From: Bremia lactucae
Lineage: Eukaryota > Oomycota > Peronosporomycetes > Peronosporales > Peronosporaceae
Direction: 5' to 3'
Length of the DNA stretch: 64,000 nt
Assembly: GCF_004359215.1 (NCBI RefSeq)
Contig: NC_090610.1
Span: 13,892,995 to 13,956,994, forward strand
Positions 41,640 through 53,238 of this stretch are shown in pieces. Below the pieces are notes generated by a model that was given only the letters and a program-made list of their open reading frames with translations, was not told the origin of the DNA and ran no database searches. Positions within the stretch are counted from its first letter, which is position 1; each line of letters opens with the position of its first letter. The translations under genes were made by a program, and so were the position numbers.

Positions 41640-41930
41640 CATCCTGTTATTCTTTGCGAGAGGTGTGGACTGTTTACGGCCGTCCGCAGAGACGCATGGT
41701 CCGTATAAACAATGAACGGTCTATCTCCACGAGAGATAGACCCTAAACGTAGCCAGTACACATTTCATGGCAAGGAGTTCCATGTCATGCACTGGGTAAT
41801 TGCGTCCAGCTGGTTGAAGCTGATGAGATTGATAGCAGACGGCGCACTCTGCACCGTCTGTGTCATATTGCATTAGCGCGCAGCCGATTTGCTTAATCGC
41901 TGGTGCCACATTATTATAAAGGTCTGTCTT
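41640..41930 (-). pseudogene. RNase H fragment (family B)
   Basis: 41721-41909 reads IGCALMQYDTDGAECAVCYQSHQLQ and NYPVHDMELLAMKCVLATFRVYL. The following part (KPGKSN-like, ALSRRP) is degraded around 41540-41640. Confidence 0.7.
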
Positions 41931-41939
41931 GGTCCGAAA

Positions 41940-42545
41940 TTGCCATGTTAGTCGATTGCATCAAGCTTTGTTTGATTCCTTCAAAAGAATGCTGGCAATC
42001 AGGATTCCATGACCACTTTACATTTTATCTAACAAAGCGAAATATGTACTTTCGTTTCGGAATAATTGCGGGAGTACTTATGTAAGAGCGCCTCTAACCC
42101 GAAGACATTCGAAGTCCCTTTATATTGACTGGCACAGGCCAGTCACTGATCGTCTTGATCTTTTTAGGATCAGAGCGTACACCGTGTTTACCTACGATAC
42201 GATGCATCTAAGAAGTGGTATTTCGCTTGCGACGAATATACACGTCTTGAGATTTGCATACTACTTATGCTTACACATAAGTGTAAGAAAGTTTCAGACG
42301 TGGGTACGGAGTTTCAACGTCAGACTTTCCGTTCATGGCTCTGCTATGAACGAAGACGTCATGAAAAAACTCGGTGCGAAATTCCGCACCGATCTTAACG
42401 GATTGGTCACACTTCTGTTGCATAACTAGCCACTGCCACATCATTCCGCTTGGAGTGCTTACTGCTGTGAACGGGGTATCTTGTTCACGCATAAAGTTAT
42501 GATAGAATCCATCCATCAGGTCCATTGACGTATAGATAAAGTTGG
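41940..42545 (-). pseudogene. RT fragment (family B)
   Basis: 42271-42525 contains MDLMDGFYHNFMREQDTPF, TPSGMMWQWLVM, then a deletion into FFHDVFVHSRAM: the first position of the catalytic DD pair reads His in this frame. 41940-42270 is the thumb/connection. The fingers are deleted at about 42545, where protease follows directly. Confidence 0.7.
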
Positions 42546-42574
42546 CACTTTTTAAAAGACGTTAATCAGATGGC

Positions 42575-42960
42575 CTTCTTATGAACAAGAGGCAGGCATC
42601 GTCACGGCTTCATGCTGACAGTTTATGCATGGCTCGTACTTTCTCAGCCATGGTAATCCAAGGATGACATAAAGTTTGTCATCCAAATTAGTACGATGAA
42701 ATTAGCATCGTACTGTGTACTCTTTAACGCGTATTGGATACCAACAACATGTTTCTTGAATGTTACAGATGCACCTATTGCTAGGCGCACTGTCATCCTC
42801 GTTAGGGATATATCGCGCTCGATAAAATAAGTCTGCGGTCTTTTAGCGATTGGCGGTGAATTAAATTGTTCGACGCCCCGCAATTGCCTAGGGACATAAG
42901 TGACAATTTATTTGCAACTAAAACTAAAATTCTTGGTGATGAGGTTAAAATCATCACCTA
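42575..42960 (-). pseudogene. Protease fragment (family B)
   Basis: 42644-42883 reads ERDISLTRMTVRLAIGASVT, VGIQYALKSTQYDANFIVL and then, frameshifted, a LRKYEPCINCQHEAV-like end. It matches 15500-15700 of the other family B copy. Confidence 0.7.
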
Positions 42961-42999
42961 AGGAAGTTACTCAAAAATTTTCTTGTGATGAGCAACTTT

Positions 43000-44115
43000 C
43001 GCCAAAGGTTTGTAAATTCTTTTGACGTTTGCTGGATCAGTAGGGCGCCACACACCTAATTACCCCGTCAATTTTTTGAAGATCCGCCTCGCCGTTGCGA
43101 TTTCGTACCGGTGTCGGATCCGTGTCATCCGCTGTTTCCAGTGGATGGTCGATCACTTCGCTCAGAGTTTCTAGGCAATGGGCGTGGGGCACTACAAGTG
43201 GCCCGTTATCTGACAACGATCGGTTTTAAACATTTGTATGTAACTTGAAGAGCAACGTTTTTCACGATCTATATACGAGAGGTCCATAGGTTTCGGATCT
43301 CCGTTCTCTTGTCGTCTGCTTGAAATATAAGCACCGGAATGGACGAAAGCCTGATTCAGGATAAGTCCTACTGTTCCGCTACGGAGATCGCTTCCTCAAG
43401 CGACTCTTATTCGATCCGGAACGGGTGAGCCTTGACAGGACCGTCTGCATGACCCGTAACGAGCACAGTTACCTGTGTTTTTCATCTGTTGGATGGCTCA
43501 CGATCTTTCCGCTAGCGGGCCGACGCTTTCGCGTCGACCCGAAAGCTTAAAGAAAGAAATCTCTAAGTTCAGAGCAGTCGAATTCAACTTTCTTTTGAGA
43601 TGGTTCGTCGAATTAGACGCCATAGAAGCCCATGACGATGCGACGAAATTGAAGTTTGGCATGTACAACTTGGCCGGACGTATCAAATCTTGGGCCTTAA
43701 GGCTAAAGCTTCACGACTCGATTGCCTGTGGGTCGTATGAGGTCTTCAAGACCCGGCTCATGCAAACCTTCGAGCCACCACGTGCCAAATTCAGGGCTCG
43801 AGCAGAGCTCATGGATTTGAAGCAGGGCAAGCGTGACCTTCACGCTTTTGCCCAACATACACGATACCTTGTAAGTTCATGTAAATGCTGCTGTCTCACT
43901 TTATTAGCTGTTGAGCACCGTGTTCTCTTAACACCTCCGCGTATGATAGCCTTGCTGGTGAAGCAAGGCTACTTTTTTTACGGGCCCGTCGAGTTTTTGT
44001 TGATGAACTCGGCTTTATCCGCATGTTCTTTTTATGTGATTTGAATGAACTTCATGGCCCCATAGACTGGCCCGCCTACGCCCAAACCATTTTCATCAAA
44101 CATGTCCATGTTGAA
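43000..44115 (-). pseudogene. Gag (family B), middle part inverted
   Basis: 43000-43500 (nucleocapsid side) and 43870-44115 (N-terminal side) match the minus-strand gag at 15768-16990. Between them, 43505-43870 is on the plus strand: the open frame 43475-44044 reads FLLRWFVELDAIEAHDDATKLKFGMYN, IKSWALRLKLHDSIACGSYE and FRARAELMDLKQGKRDLHAFAQHTRYL (successive motifs), a clear retrotrans_gag core. The gene is therefore broken by an inversion. Confidence 0.75.
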
Positions 44116-44120
44116 TGGAA

Positions 44121-44503
44121 CCAACGACCTAAGTACCTTAGTACAAGTACGTCACGGAAGCCGTAATCCGTCTTCACGTGAGCGCTTTGTAACTAGGAAA
44201 TAGTTATAAGACTGTTTTTATTTAATCGAATTGATAATTAATGATTTCAACCAATCAATGGATGCCACCCCTGTAGACGCGCGTCCCTACATGTCGAGCG
44301 TAATATTCTCAATACCTCGGATTACGGATGGCGCTAGTCGTCATCCATCCTAATGTGAATACACCTATGAGCATCACATACATAACTATGTGAATCACAA
44401 GTTGCAGGTCTAAATACTTCACATGAAGTAATTGACCATCTTGTTAGTATATATAGTTGACTTAATGGGTTTGTGTATCATATAAATTTTAGCCTGTTAC
44501 ATA
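44121..44503 (-). repeat. LTR-A fragment, inverted
   Basis: Covers the LTR from its start (TGTAACAGGCTAAAAT on the minus strand) to the GTACTTAGGTCGTTGG position. The rest of the same LTR continues in plus orientation at 45004, so the two pieces were one plus-strand LTR before inversion. Confidence 0.75.
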
Positions 44504-44970
44504 GATATTATTTTTATAAAACGAATATTAAATAATATTTCCTATTAGAGGAAATATATGAAGAATTACAAATATTTATCCCTAAATGATTTTAACTTAA
44601 AAGCTCCAATATTATCAAATTATTAATATCACGCAATAAGACATTAATTCTTTTGATTGGTATTTAAGTTTGAGTCAACCCCGACAATTGTTACGACTCA
44701 CAATTATGCGGTGCGCAAGGAGGCGTTTATCATAGTTAGTTAATAATATACAGTAGATAGATGATCGTTATGATAGAACTTAATATACTGATACAGTTTT
44801 ACTTTTTCTCTTGTTCTAAAATTTTAGTTTCGGCCTCTGGCAGCTAAGACCTCCAAGCTACTTGTAAGCTTCCTCTGCACGTAATTGTACGTGAAGAATC
44901 GAGGCACCTCACCTTAACTGTAATCAATGTAGGTTGACTAGTACTGCTGTCAGTACTACTCCGTTTTCAC
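44498..44970 (+). repeat. LTR-B, inverted together with the LTR-A fragment
   Basis: Contains LTR-B landmarks (GCGGTGCGCAAGGAGGCG, AGTACTGCTGTCAGTACT). The first bases are missing: it starts at GTTACATAGATATTA, sharing TGTTACA with the LTR-A end. The primer-binding motif TGGTAGCACTTC follows at 44972 together with about 30 bp of leader. Confidence 0.7.
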
Positions 44971-45189
44971 CTGGTAGCACTTCGTGGTCCATCCAACCGC
45001 CCTACGCACGTGTGAGGTCGCTTAGGCGCCCACCAACTATCTTACTGCACGTAAAAGAAGACGGTCAAACCGCTTCCTATGTGCGAAGATATGTGCGTAA
45101 ATAGAGCTTGGCTGCTATAGTAGCGCCCGCCTTCACTTGGTAGCACTCGAGTCCTTCTGACGACCCGTCTCTTTCAGCGTGTCACTGAG

Positions 45190-46270
45190 TATGAGCCTTT
45201 TTATCTATTGAGCTCATTTCCCCACCTCTCTTAACATCATCGGGATGTTGCAGAGCACATGGCGCAGGGACTTGGTGAGCAAGCCCTGGCCAGACTCTCG
45301 GGTAGTCCTCCTGAGCACATATTGCTTTCTTGGAGCAGTTTGAGATATTTTGCTCTGACAGCGAAGAGCACGTCCGAGGTACAGAGCCATGCTGCGGCGA
45401 AGTCCGTCACTAAGACTGAGGATGAGCTTAAGCGTGAGCAGGCTCGGTGCGAAGCTCTCGACAGGACTGTTGAGATACTCTCCGCCCGGCCGCATCAGCC
45501 AAGGCCCATTCGAATGGACCCGCCCAAGTTTGATGGAACTGCAGCGCACAGGTTTGTCCACTGGCTTTTAGCCATGGATCAATGCGGTGTGATGCAGCTC
45601 ACGAGGAAAACACTCGGATGGTGTTGTACGCCATGTCACATTTTGCGCGGTAAGGCCTCAAGGTGAGCATACTCGGCCCTTATGGCTGATGGTAAGGCGT
45701 TCCCTTCATTGGCGATCTTTAAGACAAAGATTCGCGCCATGTATCAGCCGTCGAACGACGGAGTGTTGCTTCAGGCGCGCATCTTTGGTGCTCGACAGGC
45801 GAAGCGATTCCTGCAAGAATGTGTGCCGGAGATGCGCTCGCTGTTGGCGTCCGTTATTGTGGTTTTAATACCGTAACATATTAAGTTGCCCACGTTCATG
45901 AACGGACTGCGACAAGGCCCATCGTGACAGGCCCTTCTTAGAAATGTGCCGTCGACGATGGAAGAGGCAATCCGAATTGCCTTAGTTGGGGAGCAATCAT
46001 TCAACAGTGCCTCGGCGACTTCTTAGTATCAGCCGTCGGCCGAGAGGTCGGATGCCACTCCTATGGAGTTAGGCAATGTAGACGATGTGCGGCAAGCGCA
46101 TTATTATATTGGCTCTGTCATCCCAGAGCCCCTGCTGGGGCCAAGACGTTCAGCAAGAGGATCCTTGCCCGAAGTGTGATGGCAAGAGCCAGTGTGGGAG
46201 ACGTGTGATTCTGCATCAATTACTGAGGATCCGGACCATGCAAAAGCGCAGTAGGGGCGGATTGCCCTAC
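45190..46270 (+). pseudogene. Gag (A5)
   Basis: Frames 45259-45666 (MAQGLGEQALARLSGSPPEH, coiled coil, PRPIRMDPPKFDGTAAHRFVHWLLAMDQ) and 45682-45876 (KAFPSLAIFKTKIRAMYQPS, QAKRFLQECVPEMRSL). Then FMNGLR and the region to the zinc knuckle, degraded (46080-46270). The ATG is replaced near 45192. Several frameshifts. Confidence 0.8.
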
Positions 46271-46316
46271 TGACGCGAACTGTGGAGCTACACTTAAGTT
46301 TCGAGCTATTAAACAT

Positions 46317-47090
46317 ATGTGTAGCACAGTCCCTGAGGTCTCGAAGTTTCGAGCCCCAACTATGCTGGTCTATAGCGTTCGAGTACGAAGCTATGACCAG
46401 GTGGTGACCCTTCTCGTGGATTCGGGTGCATCACAAAATTTTGTAAAACTCGCGGCTCGAAGAAAGAGGCCGGCGATGTTCGAGTCGCTTTACCAGGATG
46501 GCAAGCGAGAAGAGGCGGCCGTTCTTTTAGCGAACGGCGCGCTCGTTAAATCTGAGGGAGTTCAGGTAGAACTCGCCTTCAGCTTTAGTGACTTCTCTTG
46601 TAAAGAGAAGCTCACAGTGCTAGGTACTGAGAGTCCGTAAGACCTCATCCTTGGCATGCCATGGTTGGCAAAACACCAACCATGGATAGACTGGCGTACA
46701 CGCACAGTTGCGAACTCTACGCAGGACACCGGAAAGGATGTGCTCCTGCGAGAGGCCTATGCAACTGATGTCGTGTCGAACACAGTTGAGGGTGCGTTGA
46801 CGGGATGTCAAACGTCACCAATTCCTACCCAGCTCGTGGAGACTGGGGCAGTGAAAAAGACGATGACAAGAAGTCATGCGTCCGAATGTCCTGCACAGAG
46901 GGAACCTGTGGCAGTAGACGGTGAGCTGAAAGGAATTGATGCGTCGCATAAATCAACACAGTGCCTAGAGCCTGGTGCGGTTGGAAGGGGTGCGTTAGCC
47001 AGGAGTGCAGCGGCACCCGCTTCCCAGAAAAAGGTCGTGGTGACTTGAAGAACGAGTACCCGACAGATTAGGACGATCACGTGCACGTCT
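46317..47090 (+). pseudogene. Protease and spacer (A5)
   Basis: 46317-46640 has VTLLVDSGASQNFVKLAARR (active-site Asp) and FSCKEKLTVLGTESP, then a stop TAA at 46638. 46656-47048 continues in frame (MPWLAKHQPWIDWRTRTVAN, QDTGKDVLLREAYATDVVSN) into the spacer. Apart from that stop the protease core is complete. Confidence 0.8.
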
Positions 47091-47096
47091 TAACGA

Positions 47097-47985
47097 GTGA
47101 TCTTTGGATCAGTTCCTTATAAAAAGGACGGGCCTTCGAACGAGGTGTTCGAGGATGCCAAAGACGAAATTGCGGAGGCATCCTCAGTTGAGGTGCTCCG
47201 GCAAGTCTTTAAATCTCCCGAGGAGATAGTAAATCTCCCGGAGATGTCGTGGAATCTGTTGCTTGCCAAGTTAAAGGAAGGAAAGATCCACGAAATAGTC
47301 ACACCAGTTACAGACGAGAACTTGGTGGATTGTTGCTCGTCGTCTAAAATGGACGAGAGCGTCCTTGAACGGACGAAAAGGACAATTCCCTGCTCAAGGC
47401 TGGGATACCTCGTGAGACATTCGCTCTTTGAGGTTCTGTAGAAAGATCGCGATGTGTTCCGGGAAGAAGTGCCAACCCGCCTACATGCGGATAGGGGCAT
47501 CGGGCACGAGATAGACCTCGAACCTGGCACCAAGTATTGTGTGACCAGGCAATGGTCGTTGCCGAAAGAATAAGTCGATTATATCGATGAGTTCTTCGAC
47601 AAGCGAGCCAAGGCGGGACATGTGCGTGAGAGCAAATTGCCTCACTGCAGCCCGACCTTTTGTGTGCGTAAAGCCAGAGGTGGATGGCGCGTGGTTCATG
47701 CTTATAATAAGCTGAACACGGCGACGATACCGGCTCAAACGCCAATCCCGCGGAAAGATTTTTTGTTGAACTCCATAGAAAAGTAAACTACCTTTTCCGC
47801 GTTGGATTTGAAAGATGGCTACTATCACATACTCATGAGAGAGTCCGATGTAGCGAAAACAGCTGTAATCATCCCAAGCGGTATGCTTTGGGAGTTGCTT
47901 GTGGTGCCCCAAGGGTTGAAAAACACACCAGCGTCATTCAACTGAATGGTGGCTCACGTGATGCGTCAGCACCGTGCCTACGCGC
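47097..47985 (+). pseudogene. RT fingers and palm start (A5)
   Basis: 47097-47441 is the linker (NEVFEDAKDEIAEASSVEVL, EIVNLPEMSWNLLLAKLKEG). RT continues, broken by stops at 47441 and 47571: RGIGHEIDLEPGTKYCVTRQ, CSPTFCVRKARGGWRVVHAY, SALDLKDGYYH and GMLWELLVVPQGLKNTP. It ends at HRAYAPQ, just before the catalytic box. Confidence 0.75.
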
Positions 47986-49418
47986 CCCAAATTCGTGTAT
48001 AGCAGGGCTGACGACCGCTCCCACCACGAACAGAACTTGGAGAGCGAGGGAAATCACGCGAGTAACACGGATTACTCAGCATATTTTTCTCAAAGATGTC
48101 CAAGCGAGTCTTCAGGCGTGTATAACCCTGACGAGCCTTCGCTCGGACATCAAGAAGATCCGAGATCAGTCGCGAGACTTGACCCTCGAGATTCGCAATA
48201 CATTGGTCAGCAGTGCTTAACGCCTGCGACTGAAAGGACGAAGGTAAGGTAGCCGCGACGAGGTGAGCGAGATCGCAACTTATATCGGGCGCCGCCTGCA
48301 CTAATGGATGCGTGTGGGAATCAACACTTCCTTGTTAGAAGATTGCTTGCCCACCGCTCCGTGAGGCAAAGGTATCAGATCCTTGTCTAATGGAAAGGCT
48401 ACCCGACGATCGTTCCCTACGTATTGATGTGCTCAGCTTGGTGGCTGCCAATGAAAAGGAGCAGCAGCTGAGGCCTCTTCGATAGTCTCAAATAGACTTG
48501 CAGAAGTCGCGTTGTGAGAAGAAACAGGGGGTACAGTACCGCCCATGGTTTCTTTCACACGCAAGCGGGCAAAATTAATTTGTTGCGACCCGCAGCTTCA
48601 TCGCAGCGTAATGCGGCTGAATGCGGCGCAGGATTGGGCGTTTCATTTGAACGCAACACGACCGGGATCGGGCAAATACGCTCAAGCGATTTTCCCTGAG
48701 CCCTCCATGATTTGAAGACGCCATAATATTTATGTCCGTCTAGAAGAGCGAGCTCTAGGAGCGACGCTCTTGGCCCTTTTAAACGAGGCAATTTTGATGG
48801 AGGGGGCATCATAGAAATGCCACCCGTCACATAGCTACGTTCTAAGCGATTGGCTTGTGACACCAACTGAGCACGTTCACGCGTCGTCGACGGAGCTTTG
48901 ACCTCCGAATCCTCTATGTCAGAGCCATTATGGATTATGGTCTGAGCATAAGACGTTGTAGTCATACCCAACGGAGAAGCGGCTGCGGCTTTGTAGGCAG
49001 CGCTCTCATTGCCTGTCGCTGCGCTATTCAGCGCAGACGACGAGACAGCATTCGTAAATGTTGCTCTCTCCATGTTGTGAGCCATGAGAGAAGTTTGGAT
49101 GAGCAATAATGCGCCATTATCCTTCCTCATGAGCTCGTTGTCCGCATCACTACTATGAGGTGAAGGCAGCGGTGTCGACTCATTGTAATCGACAATGAGC
49201 GACGGATCCGCATCCTCACTGTTAAAGTGAAATAGATCCTTTAGCCCCATTAACGAGACAGCAGCAGTAGCTGTCGGCGGTTCGACTAAGGCATTGGACG
49301 CGGCCGGCGATTTAACGCGGCGCGTGCGCTTTGTGCGAGGTTGAGTGGGCGTCTTCGCAGACGACCCACCAACACTGCCCCTTTTAGGTGGCATCTTTAG
49401 CGCCGTGTATGAAAACAC
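47978..49418 (-). CDS. Antisense accessory ORF, longest copy (A5)
   Basis: The first 287 codons (49418-48555) are uninterrupted: MPPKRGSVGGSS and TKRTRRVKSP basic start, NSEDADPSLIVDYNESTP acidic part, RTRERAQLVSQANRLERSY-type region, then LLELALLDGHKYYGVFKSWR and RICPIPVVLRSNETPN. After a frameshift near 48640 it continues on the strand opposite the chromodomain; 47978-48301 gives the coiled coil (SQALSTADQCIANLEGQVSR, YTRLKTRLDIFEKNM) and the RSPSSVRGG tail. The full protein would be about 475 residues. No known domain; a nuclear or RNA-binding role is a guess from the basic and SR-like ends. Confidence 0.6.
47990..48480 (+). pseudogene. Chromodomain region (A5)
   Basis: 47974-48252 gives the acidic linker (RSHHEQNLESEGNHASNTDY, ARLDPRDSQYIGQQ). 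The chromodomain itself (FLVRRLLAHRSVRQRYQILV) follows in other frames to 48480. It joins directly to RT at about 47988. Confidence 0.7.
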
Positions 49419-49526
49419 AGGTCGCTAGAGTGATTGAGAGAACTAGCGGCGCGTAAAGCGTCTTGCAGTTCCTTGCTAGTCTTTGACGAATTTAAAATAT
49501 AAATTCGTTTTTTAAGGGGAGGATGG

Positions 49527-50060
49527 TGTAACGGGCTAAAGTTGCCCTAAAAATACACAGTCCCCGTTAAGTACTCTTGGTGTACTTAAGAGGATGGTCA
49601 GTTACTTAAATAAAGTAATTAGACCCAGCACTCGGGTGTGGTTCACATTTGTGACGAACCCTTGTGTATGTGATGCACAAAGGTGCATTCACATTAGGAG
49701 GGATGACGGCTTGCGTCATCCGTTACGCAAGGTATCTAGAAAAACACGCTCGCAATACAAATCAAGTGTTATCTATAGAGATGACATTTTGGTTGGTAAA
49801 AATAAGTATTTATATTTAATGCGATTAAATATTAGTCAGTCTGAAAACTACTTCCTACTTGGTAATTGCGCACGAGGAGCCGGATTATCGATCCCGTGAC
49901 GACACTTTACTAGAGTACTTAGTGCGTTGGGTGAGGTCGCTAAGGCGCCCACCACAACTACCTCACTACACACCAAGAGAAAACGGTCTAACCGCTTCCT
50001 CGCTGTGCTAGGGTCTGTGTCTAAGTAGAGCGTGGCCGTATTAAGACGTGCCCGCCTACA
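49527..50060 (+). repeat. LTR-A, 3' LTR of A5
   Basis: Preceded by TTAAGGGGAGGATGG. Same sequence as 37856-38389 (offset 11671). Confidence 0.85.
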
Positions 50061-50449
50061 ACTCTGGTAAATAAGAAAATAAAATACAAATACTAGCTGA
50101 ACTTCAACAAATGTATTTCGAAAGGAGACTTGCAACTTTCATTTGTGCGGCCAATCAGAAACCTTTTATATTTGTAGATGAATGTTCTCCCACTAATAGT
50201 GATTTTTTTAACTTTTATTCCCGGTAGGATAAAGTATGAATACATTTGGTACGGCTTTGGATAGACAGAAGCAAATGCGCGATATTAGCCTCTTTAATTT
50301 ATATACGGACATGTGTTTACGTGACTGTGAGTCCAATCACCTCCGAAGGAGCCAAATTAGCAGTTTATATAGTAAGGAAGACATATATTGAGCCACTAGT
50401 TAACTTAGCAATAATCATAGTAAGTTTATGCATTTGCTTTGGGGAAAAC

Positions 50450-50950
50450 TGTAACTGGGCACCTTTCTCTAGTACTGGTAAGTACTAATTAACCTTACAC
50501 TGATTACAGTGTAGGTAGGGTGCCTCGAACTTCACGTACGCAAGATACAGAGGAAGGTTTCTAAGTAGCTAAGGACCAAAGGTGATTCACTGGATTTAGA
50601 ATTAAGGAAAAGTATTACTGTATTAATATAGTAAGTTTCCTACGTAACGACCTTCTATCTACAACAGAACTTATTATTTTAATATCTAGCTAAGTATGGC
50701 GCCTCCTTGCGCACCGCACAATCGTGTCTTAAAACGATTGTCGGGGTTGACTTAAACTAAATCAACCAAGCAATAGAGCTAATGTCTTATTGCATCAATA
50801 ATACCAAATTTGGTATTACTGGAGCTATTTAAGTCAAAAATAATAAAGATAATAATTTTGCACTTCTTCTTTTTGTTTCTCTCATCGAAAATAATATTTA
50901 TTATTCTTCTTATAGAAAATAATACTTATGTAACGGGACACCCCGTTACA
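50450..50950 (-). repeat. Solo LTR-B, duplicate
   Basis: Duplicate of 38779-39279, including the flanking AAAAC/TAAAC. Confidence 0.7.
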
Positions 50951-50992
50951 TAAACAACCTTATTCTTAATTGCACGCTTGGTCCATGCTAGT

Positions 50993-51137
50993 TGTAACGG
51001 GCAGCTTGTTACATAATTACTGTAACCTATTGAGAAATAACAATATAGATAAATCCTTACACATAAGACTATAGCAGTAATGTGAAATTGATATTCATTG
51101 GTTGATTTAAGTCTTTTTATCAATCCCGTAAATCGGT
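50993..51137 (+). repeat. 5' fragment of an LTR-B-like repeat, duplicate
   Basis: Duplicate of 39322-39466, breaking into integrase at the same base. Confidence 0.55.
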
Positions 51138-51500
51138 GGTAATGCACTATTTTTGCTCAGTCTGTCTACAAAGACGACGAGCCCCGTCCGACCCTTATAA
51201 TCGGGCGGCATACCAAACATGAAGTCCAGACTTACGGACTTCCACAATTCGTTAGAATCGGTAGCGGCCTTTAGTGGCGCACTGCTGGACGGTGCAGGCT
51301 TAATGCGCTGACACTGTTTGCAAGAGCGAATATACTTGAACACTCATCAACATAAGGGTGGCAGAATGTCTTTTCACGGCCCAAAGGCCCATTAGATGGC
51401 GCATCATGGAGCTCGTGAAGGATCATCAGCTTGAGGTCTGTGTCATGAGGCACATAGATTCATAAGGGATCACAAGGTGGCAGCTGATGCCATAACATGC
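51138..51500 (-). pseudogene. Integrase N-terminal half (A6)
   Basis: MPHDTDLKLMILHELHDAPS (before the H2C2 finger), HPYVDECSSIF and, frameshifted, CKQCQRIKPAPSSSAPL and SLDFMFGMPPDYKGRTGLVV with the first catalytic Asp. It is cut before the second. Confidence 0.75.
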
Positions 51501-51526
51501 TATCGGTGTAGCTAAAGCGATTTAGC

Positions 51527-52214
51527 TTAGCTTTCAGGTGCGACGGAAGGGAAACCTTTCGTCCACCGAAGTGATCCAACAGCAGGCACACTTTCCGTGT
51601 GTCTTGTCTCGAAGTCTGGTCTGCGCGATAAAGCATCAGCCAAGACATTCGACTTACCCGGCTTATATTTAACTTTTAAATTAAAATCAGAGAAGATTGT
51701 GAGCCATCTTGCCATTCTAGGTGAGAGGTGCGGTGAGTTTATTGCGGTCCGCAGTAATGCATGATCCGTATAAGCCACAAATGGTTCGGTGCCCAATAGG
51801 TGCACACGAATTTTAATACGAGTATACGTTATTGAAAGTACCTCTTTGTCATGCACAGGGTAATTCAGTTCCGCGGCTTTTAAAATCCGGGACTGATAAG
51901 AGAAGACACGGTCAACGCCGTCATTGCCCTTCTGCATGAGCGCGCTGCCGATTGCACAATTACTTGCATCGCAGACGACGCGAAAGGGCTTATCCGCGTC
52001 TGGCAATGCCAAGACCTGCGCTGTAATAAGAGATTGCTTCACTGATGTGAACGCATCATCTTGTTCTTTTAACCAAACCCATTCTGCGTCCTTTTTAAGG
52101 AGGTCAGATAATGGTTTAGTTTGCTCAGCAGAATTCTTGCTATATGTATGCAAGTAATAAGCGAGCCCTAGGAATTGGCGCAAATCCTTCACATGCCGTG
52201 GGATTGGCCATTCC
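51527..52214 (-). pseudogene. RT connection and RNase H (A6), intact frame
   Basis: A 221-codon uninterrupted frame: DLRQFLGLAYYLHTYSKNS, VWLKEQDDAFTSVKQSL, FRVVCDASNCAIGSALMQ (first Asp), LNYPVHDKEVLSITY (Glu), LLRTAINSPHLSPRMARWL and KPGKSNVLADALSRRP. RNase H motifs look complete. An out-of-frame junction at 51590 (HTESVPAVG...) precedes the integrase. Confidence 0.85.
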
Positions 52215-53238
52215 TTTACTGATTTTACCTTGTCTGGGTCTGCTCGTACACCATGTGTACCAACGATGCATCCCAGTACAGGTATCTCAGGGACCTATGA
52301 CGCACATTTGCAAGTTGACGTACAACTGGGCGTCCTTCAACGTCCACAACACAGCGTCTAAATGACGCTTGTGCGACTCTATTCACAACACAGCGTCTAA
52401 ATGACGCTTGTGCGACTCTATTGCGCTCAGCTTGTCCTCGGCCCTACTATGCACGAATACATCGTCAATGTAATGGGGTGCGTAGGCACGGTGCTGACGC
52501 ATCCCGTGAGCCACCACTCGGTTGAATTTCGCTGGTGCGTTTTTCAAACCTTGGGGCATCACAAGCCGTTCCAAAAGCATACCGCTTGGAGGGGGGCTTA
52601 CAGCTGTTTTTGCTACATCGGACTCTCGCATGAGTACCTGATAGTAGCCATCCTTCAAATCCAACGCGAAAAGATAGTTGACTTTCCCATGGAGTTAAAC
52701 AAGACATCAATCCGCGGGATTGGCGTTTGCGCCGGTATGCTCGCCGTTTACTGATTTTACCTTGTCTGGGTCTGCTCGTACACCATGTGTACCAACGATG
52801 CAGCCCAGTACAGGTATCTCAGGGACCCCTATGACGCACTTTTGCAAGTTGACGTACAATTGGGCGTCCTTTAAAGTCTGCAACACAGCGTCTAAATGAC
52901 GCTTGTGCGACTCTATTGCGCTCAGCCCGTCCTCGGCCCTACTATGCACGAATACATCGTCAAAGTAATGAGGCGCGTAGGCACGGTGCTGACGCATCAC
53001 GTGAGCCACCACTCGGTTGAATGTCGCTGGTGCGTTTTTCAAACCTTGGGGCATCACAAGCCACTCCCAAAGCATACCGCTTGGGGTGCTTACTGCCGTT
53101 TTGGCTACATCGGACTCTCTCATGAGTACCTGATAGTAGCCATCCTTCAAATCCAACGCGGAAAAGATAGTTGACTTTCCCATGGAGTTCAACAAGACAT
53201 CTTTCCGCGGGATTGGCGTTTGCGCCGGTATGGTCGCC
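52215..53238. repeat. 532-bp imperfect tandem duplication inside RT
   Basis: Units start at 52215 and 52747 (both TTTACTGATTTTACC on the plus strand) and end at GCCGGTATG(C/G)TCGCCG. The left unit also carries a 39-bp exact tandem repeat (52345-52383 and 52384-52422). Confidence 0.8.

Larger units (their letters stand above)
41100..44120 (-). mobile_element. Gypsy family B copy with an internal inversion
   Basis: Minus-strand gag-protease-RT-RNaseH-integrase finger order. Its 5' LTR-B is present at 44498-44970 but in the opposite orientation, because the segment 44121-45003 was inverted. Part of gag is inverted too. The integrase core and 3' end are missing. Confidence 0.7.
45004..50060 (+). 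mobile_element. Gypsy family A copy A5, lacking RNase H and integrase
   Basis: The 5' LTR-A end (45004-45135), primer-binding site at 45138, gag, protease, RT to 47985, a deletion junction straight into the chromodomain region (47990-48480), antisense ORF, polypurine tract and 3' LTR-A (49527-50060). The right part from 49001 is in the recent duplication. Confidence 0.8.
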
